A stretch of DNA of 64,000 bases from NCBI GenBank assembly GCA_007570785.1, contig ML661885.1, forward strand, positions 11,592,940 through 11,656,939, written 5' to 3'. The position numbers and the translations under genes are program-made. Below, piece by piece: positions 10,566 through 22,371 of the stretch; within the stretch, counting starts at the first letter, position 1, and every line of letters starts with the position of its first letter. Below the pieces are notes generated by a model that was not told the origin of the DNA, did not search any database, and saw only the letters and a list, made by a program, of their open reading frames with translations. This DNA is from Antilocapra americana (Eukaryota > Chordata > Mammalia > Artiodactyla > Antilocapridae).

Positions 10566-10613
10566 AGGTAACCATTAGGTTCAAGATTTTCAGTGCAGTT
10601 TAATAGTACAGGG

Positions 10614-11156
10614 TTTGTTGTTGTTGTTCAGTTACTAAGTTACGTCTGACTCTTTGTGATCCCATGGACTGCAGCATACCAGGCCTCCCTCTTCTTTACT
10701 ATCTCCTAGAGTTTGCTCAAACTCACGTCCAGTGAGTTGGTGATTCCATCCAACCATCTCATCCTCTGTCACCTCCTTCTCTTCCTGCCCTGAATCTTTC
10801 TCAGCATGAAGGTGTTTTCCAATGAGTCAGCTCTTCACATTAGGTGACCAAAGTAGTGTAGCTTCAGCTTAAGCATCAGTCCTTCAAGTGAATATTCAGG
10901 GTTGATTTTCTTTAGGATTGACTGATTTGATCTCCTTGCTGTCCAAAGGACTCTCAAGAGTCTTCTCCAGCACCACAATTTGAAAGCATCAATTCTTTGG
11001 TGCTCAGTCTTCTTTATAGTCCAACTTTCTCATCTGTACATGACTACTGAAAAAAACCACAGCTTTGAGTATCTGGACTTTTGTTGGCAAAATGATGGTT
11101 CTGCTTTTTAAATGCTGTCTAGGTTTGTCATAGCCCTTCTTCCAAGGAAGAGGATC
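10614..11156 (-). mobile_element. BovB LINE 3' fragment
   Basis: Second minus-strand BovB, 5'-truncated to about 540 bases, starting only ~40 bases beyond the previous copy. The 3' end is (GTT)n on the + strand, not the 'agttcagttc' tail of its neighbour, so it is an independent insertion. Confidence 0.92.
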
Positions 11157-11296
11157 TTTACAAGGATAGACACAGAAAATCTGAAATCTACATATATAGT
11201 CTAAATATAAAGTTTTTAAAGAAGTCTGAGTTGCTATAAAAAGGGCTTTGCAATCTTGCATTATCCTAAACTTAGTATTTAGACTGGGTTAATATT

Positions 11297-11442
11297 GGCT
11301 TCCCTGGTGACTCAGCTGGTATAGAACCTGCCTGCCAATGCTGGAGGTAGAAGAAGATGCATTTTTGATTCCTGGATTGGGAAGATCCCCTGGAGAAGGA
11401 AATGGCAGCCTGCTCCAGTATTCTTGTCTGGAAAATTCCACA
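11297..11442 (+). mobile_element. Bov-tA SINE, 3'-truncated
   Basis: Head and first part of the body ('ggcttccctggtgactcagc' to 'gtctggaaaattcc'). It is cut off where the LTR sequence begins. Confidence 0.9.
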
Positions 11443-11446
11443 GTAT

Positions 11447-11830
11447 TCTCTGTATGAGTTTGTTAGAGATGCTGCAACAAAGCATCATAGACTGGGTGGC
11501 TTAAAGAACAGAAATGTATTGTCTCACAATTCTGGAGGTGGAAGCCTGAGATCCAGGTGTGAGCAAGTTTGGTTTCTCCAGAGGCCTCTCTCCTTAGCTT
11601 GCAGACAGTGCCTTCTCCCTATGTGTTCACCTAGTCTTCCCTCTGACATGGCTGTGTCTTGATCTCCTTTTCTCATAAATACACCAGTCATTTTGGGTCA
11701 GGATCCATTTCAGTGATCTCACCTAGCTTAATTACCTCACAAATACGGTCATATTCTGAAGTACTAAAGCTTAGAGCTTCACCATATGAATTGTGGGAGG
11801 AACACAGCTCATTCTGTGTTCCTGATAAGA
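11447..11830 (-). mobile_element. MaLR (MLT1-like) solo LTR
   Basis: Antisense of an ERVL-MaLR LTR: 'catagactgggtggcttaaa', 'ctcacaattctggaggtgga', 'caccatatgaattgtgggag'. No internal retroviral sequence lies next to it, so this is a solitary LTR. Ancient and diverged; no regulatory role is implied. Confidence 0.75.
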
Positions 11831-12374
11831 TTCTCTGATATCATTCTCCGGTAAGATTGCATTATTTGGAACATTATTTGGGTCACAAAATTTTGTTGAG
11901 GATACCACATTTTTCAATGCACTTCATAATAAAATTAATGTAAAAATATTGATGAAATTAATGTATCTTTGTTCATATGTTGGCTTTTCATGGAAAAGCC
12001 TTGTTTAAAATCTCTAATTTCTCTGTTATTGTATATAATACTTATCACCTCTTACACTGTATGATTTACTTGTTTCATTTATTGTCTGTCCCCTCCCACA
12101 TGATTTAAGTTCTATCTAGACAAAGTTTTTGGGCATTTTTCTCTCCTGTATTCTTAGAGAAGTGCCTATATATAGTAGGCATTATTATACAACATAGTTT
12201 GTATAATAGCTATGAATAACATAGTAGCTATGTGTTGATTAAATAAAATTATTAGGCAATAATTTCTTACCATGAGATGAAAAATATCATGTTTTCACTT
12301 ATTATGAAATAGTAGAACCTTAGAAATAGAAAGTATCAGGGTGGCCATCTAGTTCAAGATTTTGGTGCCCATCT
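11831..12374. other. Unassigned sequence
   Basis: About 540 AT-rich bases with a locally repeated 'atag(c/t)tatg' around 12197-12235. No recognised element. Confidence 0.4.
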
Positions 12375-12383
12375 AGTTCAAGA

Positions 12384-12590
12384 GTGTTAGTCACTCAGTC
12401 ATGTCCAACTCTTTGCAACCCCATAGACTGTAGCTTGCCAGGCTCCTCTGTCCATGGAATTCTCCAGGCAAGAATATTGGAGTGGGTTGCCATTCCCTTC
12501 TCCAGGGCATTTTCCTGACCCAGAAAACGAACCTTGATCTCCTGAATTGCAGGTAGATGCTTTACCATCTGAGTCACCAGGGAAACCCCC
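12384..12590 (-). mobile_element. Bov-tA SINE with 9-bp TSD
   Basis: Minus-strand copy from 'gtgttagtcactcagtcatg' to the tRNA-like head ending 'caccagggaaaccccc'. Target-site duplication agttcaaga at 12375-12383 and 12591-12599. Confidence 0.95.
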
Positions 12591-12644
12591 AGTTCAAGAT
12601 TTCCTCCCCCTTATCTCAGGATTCTGACCTGCTACACCAGTTTT

Positions 12645-12745
12645 ATCCAATGAAAGAACATCCATTTTATAGCTAAGGAAACAAAAAGAGAAGTTTAGTA
12701 ACTGGACCAAGATCTCAGAGCTAAAAGAAGCAGTGAGGTCAGGAG
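12645..12745 (-). mobile_element. MIR SINE remnant
   Basis: Contains the antisense MIR core 'cattttatagctaaggaaac...aagtttagtaactggaccaag...ctcagagctaaaag'. Diverged and partial. Confidence 0.6.
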
Positions 12746-12749
12746 TAGA

Positions 12750-14575
12750 GCAGTAGTCAGTTTCCCTTCTTCTGCATATTTTTGATATTTCTAGTGCCTT
12801 CCTGGTTCTTTTAGAAACAGATTATTTCTATTTGTTAGACATTTTCTTACATTTCTCACCATCACTTGTAACCACTGGTCTTCGTTCTACTCATGGAGTA
12901 ACAGCCTGAGTCCAGTTCTTCTTCTGCTAAACTCATCTCTAGATAGTGAAAGCTGTTGGTATGTCCCAACTGAGACTTTTATTCCAGCCCCAAACAATCT
13001 GTTCTTTTAACCAGTTCTTACATTGTGTAGTTTTCTGTTCTTCTAGATGCTTTCCCTGAACACATTCTTGTTTGCCAAGTCCCCTGTAAACTGTGGGTCA
13101 TGCTAGAACTAAACCAAAAGTTTCAAATAATGTTCCCACATCAGAGACTATAATGAAGTAGATGTTGATACAAATATTGTATTTGGATTGTAATCCAGGT
13201 CTGTGTTAACTTTTTAAAAGGGACTTCCTGACATTTATGAACTTCAGCATGTTTTCATAATCTCATGATTATAAAAGCATGTCATCATTGAGTTTGGGAT
13301 AATCTGTCATTTATCACTTTTTGCAAAGATTTGTTTTATCATCTGTGAATTCCAGCACAGCTTTTTTCATCTCTGAAAGGATACAGTTAGATTCTATTTC
13401 TAATAATTTTCTAATATCAAGATTTATCCTCTCCATAGTATTTGGAGGATACTTATTTAATAGTGCCTAATAACCCAAAGAAGAAAAAATAGTTTATTGG
13501 TAAAACTTATGAGTGATTTCACACTGACCTTCAGAAAGTTTTGCCTTCTCTTCACAGTGCTCACATAGTATTTTTCTAATGCAGAAATTTGTTCTAAGTC
13601 AGTTGAACACATTCACTTGATTTTGAATTTTTAAAAATTCTGTAATTCCATTTAAAGTCAAATGTAAACTTAACCATCTAATTTGGAGAAGTGTGTGGAA
13701 TATACACAATAAGTGGATAAATTAACAGTAGGACCTCAAATATAGTTCTAGATGGTAACTGCTTTTATTATAAAAAAATGGATTAAAAACTATGTTGAAT
13801 TAAAGATGGAAACTCCCTAAATAATATTTCTTACAATTGTATTTTTGGTAAACAAGAAGAAAATTGTGGCTTTATCTAAGTATTAATGGAGAATTGAAAC
13901 AAAACAGAACTTTTTACCCCTTCATTACTGTAAGAAATACAAAATACTTCAAAGAAAATTTTGAGTCATTTCCTGCAAAAATATAAACATGCCACAAATG
14001 TTGAAAACCATTTAGACTTGTTTCAACACATGCTGTCTCTATTTGCTAACTTTCCATGTTGGGTATTGGATATTAGTAAGTGGGTAACAGACTCTTGGAA
14101 ACTTTTTTCCCCAGTGGCTTAACCTGTGTTTAAAATATGTTGTGAATATTTGAGTGAGGTAAAAGCAACATTTAGATTTACATTTTTATCCTCCCCAAAT
14201 AAGCAGATCATTCTTATGGAATTTCCCTCTCCCCCTCCTTCTGTGTTCTGGACTGTCTCCACATATCAACATCTTGTGAAGATTAAAGCTGGATTTGTCA
14301 AATAAATCTGTTCATTAAAATTGAAACAACAAAAAACAAAGCCTTAGGAAGAAAATACAAAGCAGCAGATACTGATTATGACCTTTTTGTTCATAAAATA
14401 AAAGTACATAAATTTTTTAAATTAGTGATCTGTGAAGACTTACTATCAGTGATTTTTAAATTTCACAGTTCATATAATTCCTTCCCCCTTGCCCCCCTTT
14501 GAGGTTTCCTTGGAAACATTTACTTTATTCAAATCTTATCTTTTCAACCTTATCTTTGCAAGTTCACTCCTGCAG
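12750..14575. other. Repeat-poor intron-like stretch
   Basis: About 1.8 kb of AT-rich DNA without a recognised repeat, good splice pair or long frame. One of the longer single-copy-looking parts of the window. Confidence 0.45.
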
Positions 14576-14576
14576 T

Positions 14577-14700
14577 CTTTTTTTTTTAAACTTAATTTTT
14601 ATTGGTGTATAGTTGCTTTATCATGTTTCATAGTTTCTGCTGTACAACAAAGTGATTCAGCTATGTGCTTACATATGTCCCTTCTATAGTTCCTGTTATT
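14577..14700 (-). mobile_element. L1 3' UTR fragment
   Basis: Antisense L1 3' end: poly-T, 'attggtgtatagttgcttta', 'tgctgtacaacaaagtgatt'. About 120 bases, 5'-truncated. Confidence 0.8.
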
Positions 14701-15084
14701 TCTTTGTCTTCAAGATTCTATTTTGTTTTGAAAGTATTAAATAAGCATGTGAGCGTAATAGGGAGATGAAAAGATAATTAAGACAGACATTTGGCATTCA
14801 GTATTTCACTGAGTGTTTTTCTTTTTCCTTTATAAGTGGCTTGTTTATTGCATTCATTGGTCAATACTGCCCAGCCCTTAATAAGTTTACTTTTTGTTAG
14901 ACTTTATGTAACTAGTCATTCATCATTTCTTAAAGTAGAAGAATAATTTATAGAAAGGCTCCTGTAGAGAAAGGTTTCCTAAAATTCTTAGGAGTTACTG
15001 AAAGTTATATATTTTTAGTATATTTTCTTTCTGAAGAGTCTTATCTGTTTGAGGAGATAGGTAAAACTAACTAGAATTATGGTA

Positions 15085-15190
15085 GTAATAATAATAATAT
15101 CACCTATTTGTATAGCACTTCCTTACTGTTAAGCATTTTCACATATTTAATATCAGTCCTCTCCGAATTTTGCAAGTCCTGTGACTTATC
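15085..15190 (-). mobile_element. MIR SINE remnant
   Basis: 'atagcacttccttactgtta agcattttcaca' matches the antisense MIR 3' half, preceded by (TAA)n. Confidence 0.5.
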
Positions 15191-15342
15191 ACTTAGGTTT
15201 GACATCCCTTCTGTGATACACTCAAAATTTCCCAGTGCCCAAACTCTCACAGAACTTTGAGGGTCCATACAATTTTTAAGGTACAGGAGCCACTATTAAA
15301 CAGCACATGTAATGTAGAAAGAATAAAGTTAGATCACTGAAA

Positions 15343-15540
15343 GTGTTAATTGCTCAGCCGTGTCCGATTCTTCACAACCCCATGGACTGTAGCCTGCCAG
15401 GCTCCTCTGTCCTTGGGATTTCCCAGACAAGGATACTAAAGTGAGGAGCCATTCGCTTCTCCAGGGGATCTTCCCAACCCAAGGATCAAACCCATATCTC
15501 CCGCATTGCAGATAGATTCTTTACCACCAGGGAAGCCCCC
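15343..15540 (-). mobile_element. Bov-tA SINE
   Basis: Minus-strand copy ('gtgttaattgctcagccgtg' to 'caccagggaagcccc'), near full length. Confidence 0.93.
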
Positions 15541-16545
15541 ACTATCAGTAGCCAAAATTAAAGGTAGGATTATTCATTAGATTGAAGGTTAAAAAGTGGT
15601 TTAAGGAACTAAATCTTAAAACAAGTACATTTCTATGAGAGCAAAGGATCATTAAATTTGGAGCATAAAAGACTAATCTTGTTTGGATCCTTGACAGGTG
15701 AAGGAGTATGAGAAACCAGAGCAATCTGAGAAGAAGGAAATCTTAAAATTTAGAGGGTACTCAGAAGGAAAACAAAGAGGAAAATAATACATGTAGCAGA
15801 AAATGTTTCTTTGGCAAACTTGATGCAGAAGTTAGACTCCAGTGATTACAGAATCATCTTAATAAAGTAGATGTATACTTAGCTGGATTAGAGGTGAACT
15901 TTGATTACTTTTAACCTTGACTTGACAATATTAATTATCAAGTGCTTTCTGGATTAGTAAATAAACCCATTTTATAATTGATGTTCTAGGGACAAATAAT
16001 GACTTTCCCCCCACCGCTCTTTAATAACTGTTTCTACTCACAAGTAGCAAGGTGTGGACCTGATTGTCTGAAGTTGGAATTTCCTACACATATCTTATTT
16101 TCTCAAGATTCCATGAATATGAACTTTAAAAAGGGTAAATTTGGGTTAGAATATTCTTTTGATAACAACTGTAATTGGAAAACGTGAAGATAAAGAAACA
16201 CTTATGTGCATGTCTCCAGTAATGCATACGGCTGGTGTGCAAATTCAGAAAAGAGCTTTGATAGGAAAGACATTGTTTCTAAGGGAATTTATTTCTATTG
16301 TACAGAGATGAATTGATTTTGCTAATATTTGAAAGTTTTATTCAGCCAGTGAAGTAGATAGGACAGCAAAGAATTCCACTTGTATTTCTGGTCCCTGTCG
16401 GATTGTTAATAAGTACAGAGGAATCTTATAACAAGTCTTGGGTGCTCTTGGAATTATGTTTTTTTAAAAAAGAATTACACTATACTTAGTGATCACTTAT
16501 TGCGAGACAAGGAAAAGTTTTCAATTCACTGAAATCGTACAACTT
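15541..16545. other. Unassigned sequence
   Basis: About 1 kb, AT-rich. A 62-codon open frame near 16000 shows no recognisable domain and I treat it as chance. Confidence 0.4.
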
Positions 16546-16547
16546 AA

Positions 16548-16765
16548 AAGAAATCTGTTTATTTATTTGGCTGTGCCAGGTCTTAGTTGTGGCATGTAGA
16601 ATCTTCATTGCATCGAGTGGGTTCTTCCATTGTGCACACGGACTCCTTAGTCATGGCACGTGGCCTGGCACACGGGCTTCATTTCCCCAGGGCATATGGA
16701 ATTTGACTTCCCTGACCAGAAATTAAACCCGTGTCCCCTGCATTGCGAGATGAGGCGTCCACATA
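16548..16765 (-). mobile_element. CHR-2-type SINE
   Basis: Antisense cetartiodactyl tRNA-derived SINE: 'ttggctgtgccaggtcttag', then the antisense tRNA part with 'gaccagaaattaaacccgtg' and 'ccctgcattgcgagatga'. The long, internally extended form. Confidence 0.75.
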
Positions 16766-16944
16766 TGACTCTTACAATATGTAGTTGCACAAATGCTTTG
16801 TATTTCTCTACTCTAGAAACCTGCATACTACTTTGAAGCCAAATAGTGTAGGTCCCCTTAGAGAGTCATTCCTTTTATACCATTTCTTCTCTCTCATTAC
16901 CTCTTCTCTCATAAGGCATACCATAAAGAGATCTATACATTTAC

Positions 16945-17135
16945 AAGATATACAATTACCTATGTATAAAATAAAAAAGGTATAGGTACAGCACAGGGAA
17001 TAGGGAATATAGTCAATATTTTATCATAACTTTAAATGGAATACAACTTATGAAATATGAAATCAGTGTGTGGTACTCCTGAAACTAATAGAATATTATA
17101 AATCAACTAAACTCTAGTAAAAATAAGATATAAAA
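16945..17135 (+). mobile_element. L1 3' UTR fragment
   Basis: Sense L1 3' end: 'ggtacagcacagggaatagg', 'ctcctgaaactaatagaata', 'tataaatcaactaaactcta' and an A-rich end. An older subfamily. Confidence 0.75.
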
Positions 17136-17139
17136 TTAC

Positions 17140-18325
17140 AAAATTATCACTTAGACTTGACAAGCATAAAAACAATTGTTCCCATAGCTTTCCAGTATAA
17201 GATATAGGTACACATTTTTAGTAGACTTCTTGACAATTTCGTTAACTATGAATTTTGATATTCCTACTTTCCACCATTTTTCTTATTAGTGGTGTTCCTC
17301 CCTACAAGCAGCCCTCCCCTCATGAAAATTATGTCTGTTTCATCATCTTCACAACTTGACATTTTAAATGTTTTTAATAAGACATCTTCAAAATTCTTTT
17401 TCATACCCAAGTATAATTTTATGATGAGTAAATTGTTACACATATTTTAGAGAGTTTGTGATTTATGTAAATTGATTTAAATAGCTGACCAATGAACAAA
17501 ACGTTGAATGTATAGGTTAATGAAAAAGCTCCAATTTTTTCTTGCGTTGTATGGCTAGCATGGGAAAAATGGGAACACAGCCTTTATGGAATTAAAGTTA
17601 AATATATTTTAATTTACACTCTTGCCAAATAAAGAAGGAAAGATTATTATTCATGGTCATCTCACTAATAGAAATAATAAATTATGGTGGATTTTGTTTC
17701 TTGAAAAACAGTATTTGCAAACTGCTGGCAGGTAATTGGAGTAGTGAATTGACTGCTAACAAATAGAAATTAGGGTGCATTTTGTTCCACCCCAAAGGTT
17801 TTTACTTCTAGGATGCCAATAAACTGCTTAAAACCAAGTACTATAGTAGACAAGTTATCTAACCAAATTTTGACATTTACTGAGATTTTTTCCTTTTGAC
17901 ATTTTTAGGTCTGTTGATTTCTAACACATTGAGGGTGGAAATATTTGCCCAAACCTATACAAATATTATTTTTTTTAAACTTCTATGATTTTTTAAAATG
18001 TAACTTCTAAATGTCACATTTTCCCTGGAAAAAATGACCTGAGATGATACAGTATGATATAATGAGTGGCAAAACATTCCTTATAGTTTTGTAATTAATC
18101 AGTTTCTCTACATAATTTCAGTATCTCTCCCTTAGTAAAATTATGAAATTATTTCTTAGGGTCAGTTAAATTCTTCATTTTATTTTTAAGATAGTTGGGG
18201 AAGGAAGAATGACCTAATATGTACTCATGTAGAACAAGTACATTAATTCCTAAGAAAACAATGCTCAGGAAGATGTATGGCTGTTAAAGACTTGAGATCC
18301 CAACTCAGAATGACTCTAGTAATTC
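17140..18325. other. Unassigned AT-rich stretch
   Basis: About 1.2 kb with no recognised repeat or coding signal. Confidence 0.45.
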
Positions 18326-18327
18326 TT

Positions 18328-18485
18328 TTTTTTTAATTAATTTATTTATTTGGAGGACAATCACTTTGGTGATCCCAGCCACACATTGACACGAATCAGC
18401 CTCAGGCACACATGTGCCCCCCATCCTGAAGCCCCCCCCACCTCCCTCCCAACCCCATCCTCTGGGCTGTCCCAGAGCACCAGCT
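18328..18485 (-). mobile_element. L1 3' UTR, part of a twin-primed-looking insertion
   Basis: Poly-T, then antisense L1 3' UTR with its C-rich tract at 18420-18465. It stops abruptly at 18485, where L1 sequence of the opposite orientation begins. Confidence 0.85.
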
Positions 18486-18562
18486 GTTTACAATAACTAG
18501 GACATGGAAGCAACCTAGATGTCCACCTGCAGACGAATGAATAAGGAAGTTGTGATACATTA
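18486..18562 (+). mobile_element. Inverted L1 ORF2 segment
   Basis: 'tttacaataactaggacatg...gatgtccacctgcagacgaa...gttgtgataca' is sense L1 ORF2 C-terminal sequence. It comes from a region that normally lies a few hundred bases 5' of the adjoining 3' UTR, but here it is inverted. This matches the known 5' inversion (twin priming) product of L1. Confidence 0.8.
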
Positions 18563-20934
18563 AGGGCAAAAAAGAAAATGTATTTTGACATTTTCAGTGT
18601 TTTCAGTGATTACTGATTCTCTATTAAAATTATTTCCAGCCCCTGCAATTTCATTTGATTGGCATATAAATATACTGAAGCAGAGGAAAAGCAATATGGA
18701 TGTTTGTATAGTGAGGTAAAAACTGCACAGTGAACTGTGCAGGGTGCGTGTTGAAGTGGTCTCTCTGTGTGTGAAGCACATAAAGTTAACATTCAGTCCT
18801 TTAGTGAGGATGGAAAAACATTAAGATCCTCATAAAAAGGTTTTTCCTAACATGTTCGTCTTCTTCTTTGGCTATAAAAACTACATCGATTATATAAAAA
18901 TGACTGGATACAAAGTGCTTTCCTAGAGATGCTTAAATATTTGTGGGCTACTTTGCCCTCTCAACCACATTAATTTAGTCAAGATTTTTTTTTAACCTAT
19001 TATAAGAAGTAGCCACATATAAAGTCAGAGTCTCAGGAGTTTGCTGACTCAAATGGAAAAAAATATAATATATTCCTGCTATTACATTGAACTATAATGT
19101 ATATTAGAAGAGCATTAGAGAAAGAGATTATTCTAAGAGCTATGTTTGAAAGGATGTTGACTGTTGGGTCATACTGAATATCCATCCTTTAAGATATTGA
19201 ACCCTTTTTTTCTTTTTTCGTGTATCACAGATTTTTAGAGAGATTTCCAAAAGTTAATAAAAGAGTAACATCAATATCAATATTAGATTTTCAAAATATT
19301 TCAGAACTGCAATTCAGTGTAACTTCCTATTACCTATGTTAAAGTTTTATTTCAGATTGGTTTGCTTTCAAATTATAAATACAATAGTATCTATTATAAA
19401 ATTTTGGGGGAAATTCAGTAGAGAATATAATTTAAAATGAGAAAAACCACAAGATAGATGAATTTTCACATTTTGTTTTGTTTTTCCAACATTTTTATGC
19501 ATATATATATATATATATCTGTAAATACGTCATATCATAATTTAAACTTTGAAAAATAGTCCATTAGCAACTTTGATTCTGTTTTTTCTTTACATATGAT
19601 AATAATCTGACATAAAATTGTTTTAATGCCTTGTTTTAATACCCATATATTTTTTAAGCCTTATCTGTTTAAGTATCTATTAGACCAAATATCCTCTTAC
19701 ATTTTTAAAGCTTAAGACTTTAATTTTAGTGTCAGACAATATTTCAGAGTTGTTATATTTGAATTAATATTAGGTGTTTTGCTTGGATAGTCTCAGTTAG
19801 TTTGTCCCAGGCTAATGGTTGTGAATTGGATGGTCATGAATTGGGGTCAGGTGTGTTGGTATCCAGGCATTCCAGCTTTCCTGTTAAATGCTCTGAGTCA
19901 TATTCTGGTTTAAATAGGCAATTCCATGTCCTGCTGTATGTTGTACAAATGTTATTTTCTGTGTTTGTTTTAATGTGAAAAAGTATGGGAAACACAGAGA
20001 TTTTGGGCTTAGACCTAATGTTTTGGAGATAACTGCACAAATCATCAGTTTTCCTTAGACTGGATTCCTAAAAAGATCAAAGAGTATAAACTATTCTTAA
20101 GTCCTTGATACATTCCAGAAAAAGTTCCTTTTTCCCTTTAACCAGGACTCTTCTTCTAAACCTTTACTGGAATTAAATGTTCTCTTAAAATGTTTAAGTG
20201 AATAAACAAAAATTGTATAAAAAAATCTATCTTACTGGTAAATATAATATGGAATATTTTTAGTCTTTAAAGTTGGGTTTCTTTGTTTATTAGTAAATTT
20301 CTTTGATTACAAATGAATAAATTTTACATAAACTTATTAGACATGTATTTCTATTTTTTATGAATTGTTTTTTCTTGTCATCAGTTATATTTATTTTGGG
20401 GTATTTGTTTTCCTGTTGACTTATTAGTATTCATTATGCATAATGACTTGTTATGTATTACACATGTAATTAGTAATTTTTGTTTTGCTTTATAATGTTG
20501 TTCATGATAGGTTTTTTAAATTATACTGAAGCTATGCTTTTCTCTTTGTGATTTCTTCCAGTTTTTACATAGTCTCCCCTCCCCAATATGAGATATTTAC
20601 CTAAAAGTTGTCTACATATTCCCCTTAAATTTTGTAATCAGTTTTGAATTTATTTTGGTGGTTATTGTGAGGCAGGAATTTAAGAATGTATTCTCAAATA
20701 AAATGTGTAGAATCATTTATTTTTAGGAGCCTTGACTCCCTTGAGGCAGCTCCTGAGGTTCCCTGAGATACCCATCCTTTTCTTATTCTGAATTTTTCTT
20801 TTCATCTGAATAAGGTATAATAATGTGATTATTAATACTTATTTAATACTAATATTTTGCCAGGTAACTTATACACATTATTCCTTATTATTTGCCAGTA
20901 AGTCTTAATTATTAAATACTTAATTATTAGGTAT
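18563..20934. other. AT-rich, repeat-poor stretch
   Basis: About 2.4 kb. Contains a (TA)n run at about 19500-19519, and sequence around 20280-20700 that could be a very old LINE remnant but that I cannot assign. No exon signals that convince. Confidence 0.4.
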
Positions 20935-21100
20935 GACCTAAATCAAATCCCTTATTGTGAAAGTGACAAATAGATTCAAGGGATTAGGTCTGACAGAGTG
21001 CCTCAAGAACTATGGATGGAGGATTGTAACATTGTGCAGGAGGCTGTGATCAAAACAATCCCCAAGAAGAAGAAACGCAAAAAAGGCAAAATGGTTGTCT

Positions 21101-21237
21101 AAAGAGAAAGTGAAAGTGAAGTCGCTCAGTCATGTCCGACTCTTCATGACCCCGTGGACTGTAGCCTACCAGGCTCCTCTGTTCATGGGATTCTCCAGGC
21201 AAGAATACTGGAGTGTGTTGCCATTTCCTTCTCCAGG
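21101..21237 (-). mobile_element. Bov-A SINE nested in BovB
   Basis: Minus-strand BovA monomer ('aaagtgaagtcgctcagtca' to 'gccatttccttctccagggc'). The BovB resumes after it with some bases missing relative to other BovB copies, so the insertion or a later event removed a little target sequence. Confidence 0.92.
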
Positions 21238-21846
21238 GCCTGAAGAGAAGGGAAAGGCAAGGGAGAAAAGAAAAGATATATCCATCTGAATGCCGAGTTT
21301 CGGTGAGCAGCAAGAAGAGATAAGAAAGTCTTCCTCAGTGATCAGTACAAAGAAATTGAAGAAAACAACAGAATGGGAAAGACTAAAGATTTCTTCAAGA
21401 AAATTAAAGATACCAAGGAAACATTTCATGCAAAGATGGGCACGATAAAGGACAAAAATGGTATGGAACTAACAGAAGCAGAAGATATTGAGGATGGCAA
21501 GAATACACAGAAGAACTATACAAAAAAGATCTTCACAACCCAGATAATCATGATGGTGGATCACTCACCTAGAGCCAGCCATCCTGGAATGTGAAGTCAA
21601 GTGGGCCTTAGGAAGCATCACCACGAACAAAGCTGTGGAGGTGATGGAATTCCAGTTGAGCTATTTCAAATCCTAAAAGATGATGCTGTGAAAGTGCTGC
21701 ACTCAATCTGCCGGCAAATTTGGAAAACTCAGCAGTGGCCACAGGATTAGAAAAAGTCAGTTTTCATTCCAATCCCGAAGAAAGGCAATGCCAAAGAATG
21801 TTCAAACTTCCACACAGTTGCCCTCATTTTACACGTTAGCAAAGTA

Positions 21847-22371
21847 ATGCTCAAAATTCTCCAAGCCAGGCTTCAACAGTATGTGAATAAGAACTTCCAG
21901 ATATTCAACCTGAATTTAGAAAAGGCAGAAGAACCAGAGATAAAAATTGCCAGTATCTGTTGGATCATCAAAAAAGCAAGAAAATTCCAGATAAACTACT
22001 TCTGCTTCATTGACCACTGTGTGGATCACAACAAACTGTGGAAAATTCTTAAAGAGATGGGAATACCAGACCATCTTACTTGCCTCCTGAGAAATCCGTA
22101 TGCAGGTCAAGAAGCAACAGTTAAAACTGGACCTGGAACAATGGACTGGTTCCAAATTGGGAAAGGAGTAAGTAAAGGTTGTATATTGTTGCCTTGCTTA
22201 TTTAACTTATATGCAGAGTATATCATGAGAAATGGTGAACTGGATGAAGCACAAGGTAGAATCAAGATTGCCAGGAGAAATATCAGTAACTTCAGATATG
22301 CAGATGATACCACCCTTATGGCAGAAAGAGGAAATAAAGAGACTCTTGATGAAAGTAAAAGAGGAGAGTGA
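21847..22371 (+). pseudogene. BovB reverse transcriptase remnant
   Basis: A 174-residue open stretch of the RTE-clade reverse transcriptase. In order it shows MLKILQARLQQYVN (finger/palm region), ASICWIIKKARKFQ, DHNKLWKILKEMGIPDHLTCL, the KGVSKGC..LPCLFNLYAEYIM block (motif B) and FRYADDTTLMAE at about residues 148-159, whose YADD is the catalytic metal-binding motif C. Motif A is damaged: the usual Phe-Asp after 'CFID' is shortened by a small deletion near residue 56. The endonuclease is absent and the C-terminal part is out of frame, so the copy is dead. BovB is the family known for horizontal spread between vertebrates; this copy is simply one of many in ruminants. Confidence 0.9.

Noticed and set aside
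20280..20710. Very old L1 remnant
   Set aside because: Some antisense-L1-like wording, but too diverged for me to support; left as unassigned.
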